DNA of 64,000 nucleotides from positions 1,190,501 through 1,254,500 of the forward strand of contig JAQJZZ010000019.1 of NCBI GenBank assembly GCA_030077755.1. Reading direction: 5' to 3'. Positions 61,113-64,000 of this stretch are shown in pieces. The translations under genes were made by a program, and so were the position numbers. The stretch is from Filosporella fistucella (lineage: Eukaryota; Ascomycota; Leotiomycetes; Helotiales). Below the pieces are notes generated by a model. The model did no database searches. It was not told the origin of the DNA and saw only the letters and a program-made list of their open reading frames with translations. Each line of letters begins with the position of its first letter. Positions within the stretch are counted from its first letter, which is position 1.

Positions 61113-61595
61113 TTCTAAAGGGCTGTGAATCTAAAAGAGCGATGAGATCGAAAATATCATCAATGATCTTGGGGTCAAGAGTCTCAGCTGCATACATAGT
61201 CGGCGCGCTCAATTTTAAAGCGCCTATAATCACCAGTGTAAAGCTTACTTTAGGTAATTCTTGAAGCTAGAGACGAGTCTGCCCTGTCCTGTGCTGTCGT
61301 TGATCGTGCTCAGTGCTCAGTGCTCACTGCTCAATGTTAGTTTATTCTCCACAAACAAGAACGAGTATCGCTTCCCCATCCACCCCCGCCCCCACATGTC
61401 TTCCACTCTTCCAGGTTTACTCTACAGTACCTTGCAAATGCTCCCAGCGATGATCCGCTGAGATGTCTTTTCGCGTGAAATTGGCTGGAATCTCAAATCT
61501 CGACGAGCAATGATTAAATACATTGCAAAAGCTAAATCCCCAACGAGTTTGTCAGATTAGCACAATTCCTCCCAGAACAAAAACTGCTTCCAAAT
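61113..61595. other. divergent promoter region (hydrolase / VOC protein)
   Basis: About 480 bases between divergent starts, probably a shared promoter. Contains a short tandem GCTCAGT-like repeat (61306-61335). No gene seen. Confidence 0.5.
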
Positions 61596-62159
61596 ATGGC
61601 AAGCTCTCAATCCCAAGTCTCACGCCCAGCCGCACTCGCGCACATTTTCCTCCGCACAAACAAGTTCCAGGAGATGGTGACATGGTGGAAAACAATCCTA
61701 GGCGCCGAAGCTCGATTTGAAAACAGTCGCATCTCCTTCCTCTGCTTCGACGAGGAACACCACCGCATTGCCATATGTGCGATTCCCGGCACGGGTGACA
61801 AAGTCAGATCCAGCGCCGGTTTGGAACATGTCGCCTTCACGTTCCACAATCTGGAAGATCTGATGACTACTTATATGCAACGGAAGGCGTTGGGGATTTT
61901 GCCAAGCTGGTGCGTGCACCACGGTATCACGATATCGATTTATTACACCGACCCAGATGGGAATCAGGTTGAGACGCAGGTAGATTGTTTTGAGGACAAC
62001 GACAAGGCGACCGCTTTCATGGAAAGTGACGATTTTAAGAAGAACCCTGTGGGAGTTGAGTTCGATCCAGAGGAATTGGTTGAAAGGGTCAGGGCTGGAG
62101 AACCCCACAGCTCGATTTTTGTTAGACCTGAGGGGCCAATTGCGAAGCAGTCACATTGA
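61596..62159 (+). CDS. VOC-family protein (glyoxalase / extradiol dioxygenase fold)
   Basis: 187 residues, one exon. Vicinal-oxygen-chelate fold with the metal ligands in place: first His in ALAHIFLRT, second in GLEHVAFTF and Glu in DGNQVETQVD. The middle reads MVTWWKTILGAEARFEN and SIYYTDPDGN, close to ring-cleaving dioxygenase (biphenyl-2,3-diol 1,2-dioxygenase-like) members common in fungi. A substrate cannot be assigned. The single VOC module plus a charged C-terminal tail (DPEELVERVRAGEPHSS) is normal for this subgroup. Divergent from the serine hydrolase. Confidence 0.88.
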   Translation: MASSQSQVSRPAALAHIFLRTNKFQEMVTWWKTILGAEARFENSRISFLCFDEEHHRIAICAIPGTGDKVRSSAGLEHVAFTFHNLEDLMTTYMQRKALGILPSWCVHHGITISIYYTDPDGNQVETQVDCFEDNDKATAFMESDDFKKNPVGVEFDPEELVERVRAGEPHSSIFVRPEGPIAKQSH

Positions 62160-62443
62160 TCTGGGAGATGTGTCGGTACTGCCAAGCTTGTACAATTCGG
62201 AAGACAAAATTCCAATCTTTTTACTGTATATTCAATGTGTAGTGATATTGTTTCAGGTGTCTGCGTCGATCAATCAGCGTGTGCTAGATTTTGGACTTAT
62301 TACCATCTCTCTATTCAGAATGATTCTTCTTCTTCGGTGTACCCTCAACTCAAATCTTTTCTCACGATTCTCTCTATATCATCATAATAAGAGGCAGGCA
62401 CACAAAAGATTGCAGATTGGTCTTAGCATGACATAGTTCGATT

Positions 62444-63364
62444 TTAAAGCGGCACTTCCCAAGATTTGGGGTCAACTTCATCGACCATCGTTATAGTCCC
62501 AGTCCTCGCCCCAAATCTCTTTGCAACAGCCAAACCCAGATCCTGAGAAAATTGCGCTTGATCTAGAGTTCCACCGTGCCGAACGAGTCCCCGAAGATGC
62601 CAGAGTGCTTGCTCTGGAGAGTTGTTGCAGATTAGAAGAGCAGTGTTGCACATTTGTGTCTCAATGTTAGATAGTATTGCATCCTCACTCATCCAAAGTT
62701 CATAATTTGTTTTGATGTTGAGGAGATCTACGTACTGATGGTTAGGATCCTTAGGTTACTAAAAATTTTGATCAACATCAGCACTTACAATGGTCTGGGT
62801 AGTACTTTGCAGTTCTGTCGCGGTGTGCTTGAGCCTCTGAAGCGCCCCATAGTTGATTAAAATACTTGTATCCTCGTTCTTCTCTTCGCTCATTGTCCTT
62901 CTGCCACGCCATCTTCTCAGTTCTATCAGAACCAAAGAAAAATATTGGTTAGCTTCATGTGCTGATGCTGCCATGCGTACTGCGAGTGATCTTGTACAAC
63001 CTTGGAGAAAATATATCAATCTCATCCTGCGGTATAGATCGAAATAGTGGGCCGAATCCCTGAGCAGCACGTGGAATACCAAAGAGTATCGAGCCCTTCA
63101 GAATCGCTTCTTTCATCCTTCGCTGCACAATAATTCGGTCTTTGAGACTGAGACCAGTCGTCACCTGCCGGTATAACTCACCAACATGCTCGCCCGCGCA
63201 GGCTGCGGTGAGAGCAACAGCCTGGAATTTGGTTAGCTTGGCGCGCAATAAGTAACTTTGAACTCTATTTCGTGGCTTACCGCGATTATATACCAAGTAG
63301 CTTTGCGTACATCTTTCTCTCTTTCTCGAGCGCTGAATGTTTCAAGGAATTGGAGTGGATCCAT
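62444..63364 (-). CDS. AhpD/carboxymuconolactone-decarboxylase-like protein
   Basis: Exons 63364-63281, 63221-63001, 62922-62789 and 62727-62444 join to 240 residues. Begins MDPLQFLETFSARERE, then WYIIAAVALTAACAGEHVGELY, GLSLKDRIIVQRRMKEAILKG and FGIPRAAQGFGPLF: the all-helical CMD/AhpD-like fold as found in fungal peroxisomal-type hypotheticals. The tail has WGASEAQAHRDR and ALLICNNSPEQALWHLRGLV. No CxxC redox pair is seen, so peroxidase-reductase activity is doubtful. The last acceptor (62728) was chosen because it alone restores frame. Neighbouring VOC and hydrolase genes hint at catabolism of small organic molecules. Confidence 0.78.
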
Positions 63365-64000
63365 AACAGAAGATGCTAATGAAGCAGAGAAGATGAATCG
63401 AAGAGTAAGATATGATCAAAAAGCACCACACGAGTAGTGCAGCCGGCTAGCACAAAACTCGATCATGATCTTTCTTGCAACATCTCAATTCCTTACTAGG
63501 TAGGATCCGCACTCGGTCGCTGTTTCGGGCTTACACTCCTGCCTTCGCTATATCGCTCTTCGGCCTCGGGCCATTTGTGTTTTTGTGTTGTGTTGCGTTA
63601 TTCTGGGGGATCGGGGTCTGCGGGGAGAGTTTGCAGTCGACACTGTACCCGTACAGTACCTATGTGGGGGCAGGCCACTCGCATCATGTGGGGGATTCTC
63701 CCGCCGTGTCGTCGCTACCCCAGGTTTCGTCTGCAGTATTGTGACCCACTCATACTACTACGTTAGGTACGGTACGGTTACCCGTTAGGTATCTTAGGTA
63801 GTGGATCTCACCGCCAACGGCACAACCTGGGCTAACGGCTGGGGATGTACCTTAACGACGAACTGTCATGTCAGTAAGTCCAGATCCTTGCCCAGAACTC
63901 CACATGCTGAATTCAATCTATGGCGATGTGACGGGATTAAGAACGAATATGCCGGTCCGCGAGCATCGTTCTTGGGTGCTCTGAACGCCCGAATTGTTGT
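63365..64000. other. gene-free right edge
   Basis: Promoter side of the CMD-like gene. Contains TAGGTA/GGTACGGT words near 63755-63800 like other promoters here. No supported coding sequence before the window ends. Confidence 0.5.

Overview
The window is nuclear DNA of a filamentous ascomycete. Genes carry many short introns (mostly 43-90 bp, with CTAAC-type branch points). Protein families are typically fungal, and a 21-kb AT-rich block shows the marks of repeat-induced point mutation (RIP). Gene content and the AT-isochore style suggest a helotialean (Leotiomycetes) fungus; this assignment is inference. All exon borders were read by eye and each joined model was checked for frame.

Left part (1-38.6 kb), ordinary gene-dense DNA: a Yor1-like ABC transporter cut by the window edge; a siderophore-iron MFS transporter with two GATA/SreA-type iron sites upstream; a fungal SLATT-domain membrane protein; a small uncertain minus-strand gene; an F-box-like hypothetical; a three-exon mitochondrial mini-protein; the ER protein Ysy6/SERP1; a SMAP-domain Lys/Glu-rich protein; AP-3 delta adaptin; EMC2; a coiled-coil protein with a ubiquitin-like domain; a secreted sedolisin; COQ10; a Trm140-type tRNA methyltransferase; and an acyltransferase-3 membrane protein. 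Most are housekeeping or trafficking genes and do not form one pathway. The two transporters at the left end could belong together.

Middle (about 38.9-59.8 kb), a gene-free, RIP-mutated transposon graveyard. Its history can be partly read. An old plus-strand Gypsy element was hit by a Copia element (5-bp duplication GATTA). Part of that Copia, with an adjoining Gypsy piece, was later inverted. A younger minus-strand chromodomain Gypsy of the same family then inserted into the 3' LTR of the old one, with a perfect 5-bp duplication (AAGAA) and two 191-bp LTRs, creating a 1.6-kb inverted repeat. The younger Gypsy carries an extra spliced gene on the antisense strand between pol and the 3' LTR, with its own TATA-like box. 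This is the most unusual item of the window. A 194-bp, hardly mutated insertion flanked by AAGGTA sits in the old relic.

Right part (59.8-64 kb): a serine hydrolase of the beta-lactamase fold, a glyoxalase/extradiol-type VOC protein and an AhpD/carboxymuconolactone-decarboxylase-like protein, possibly a small catabolic group. No rRNA, tRNA or CRISPR was recognised.
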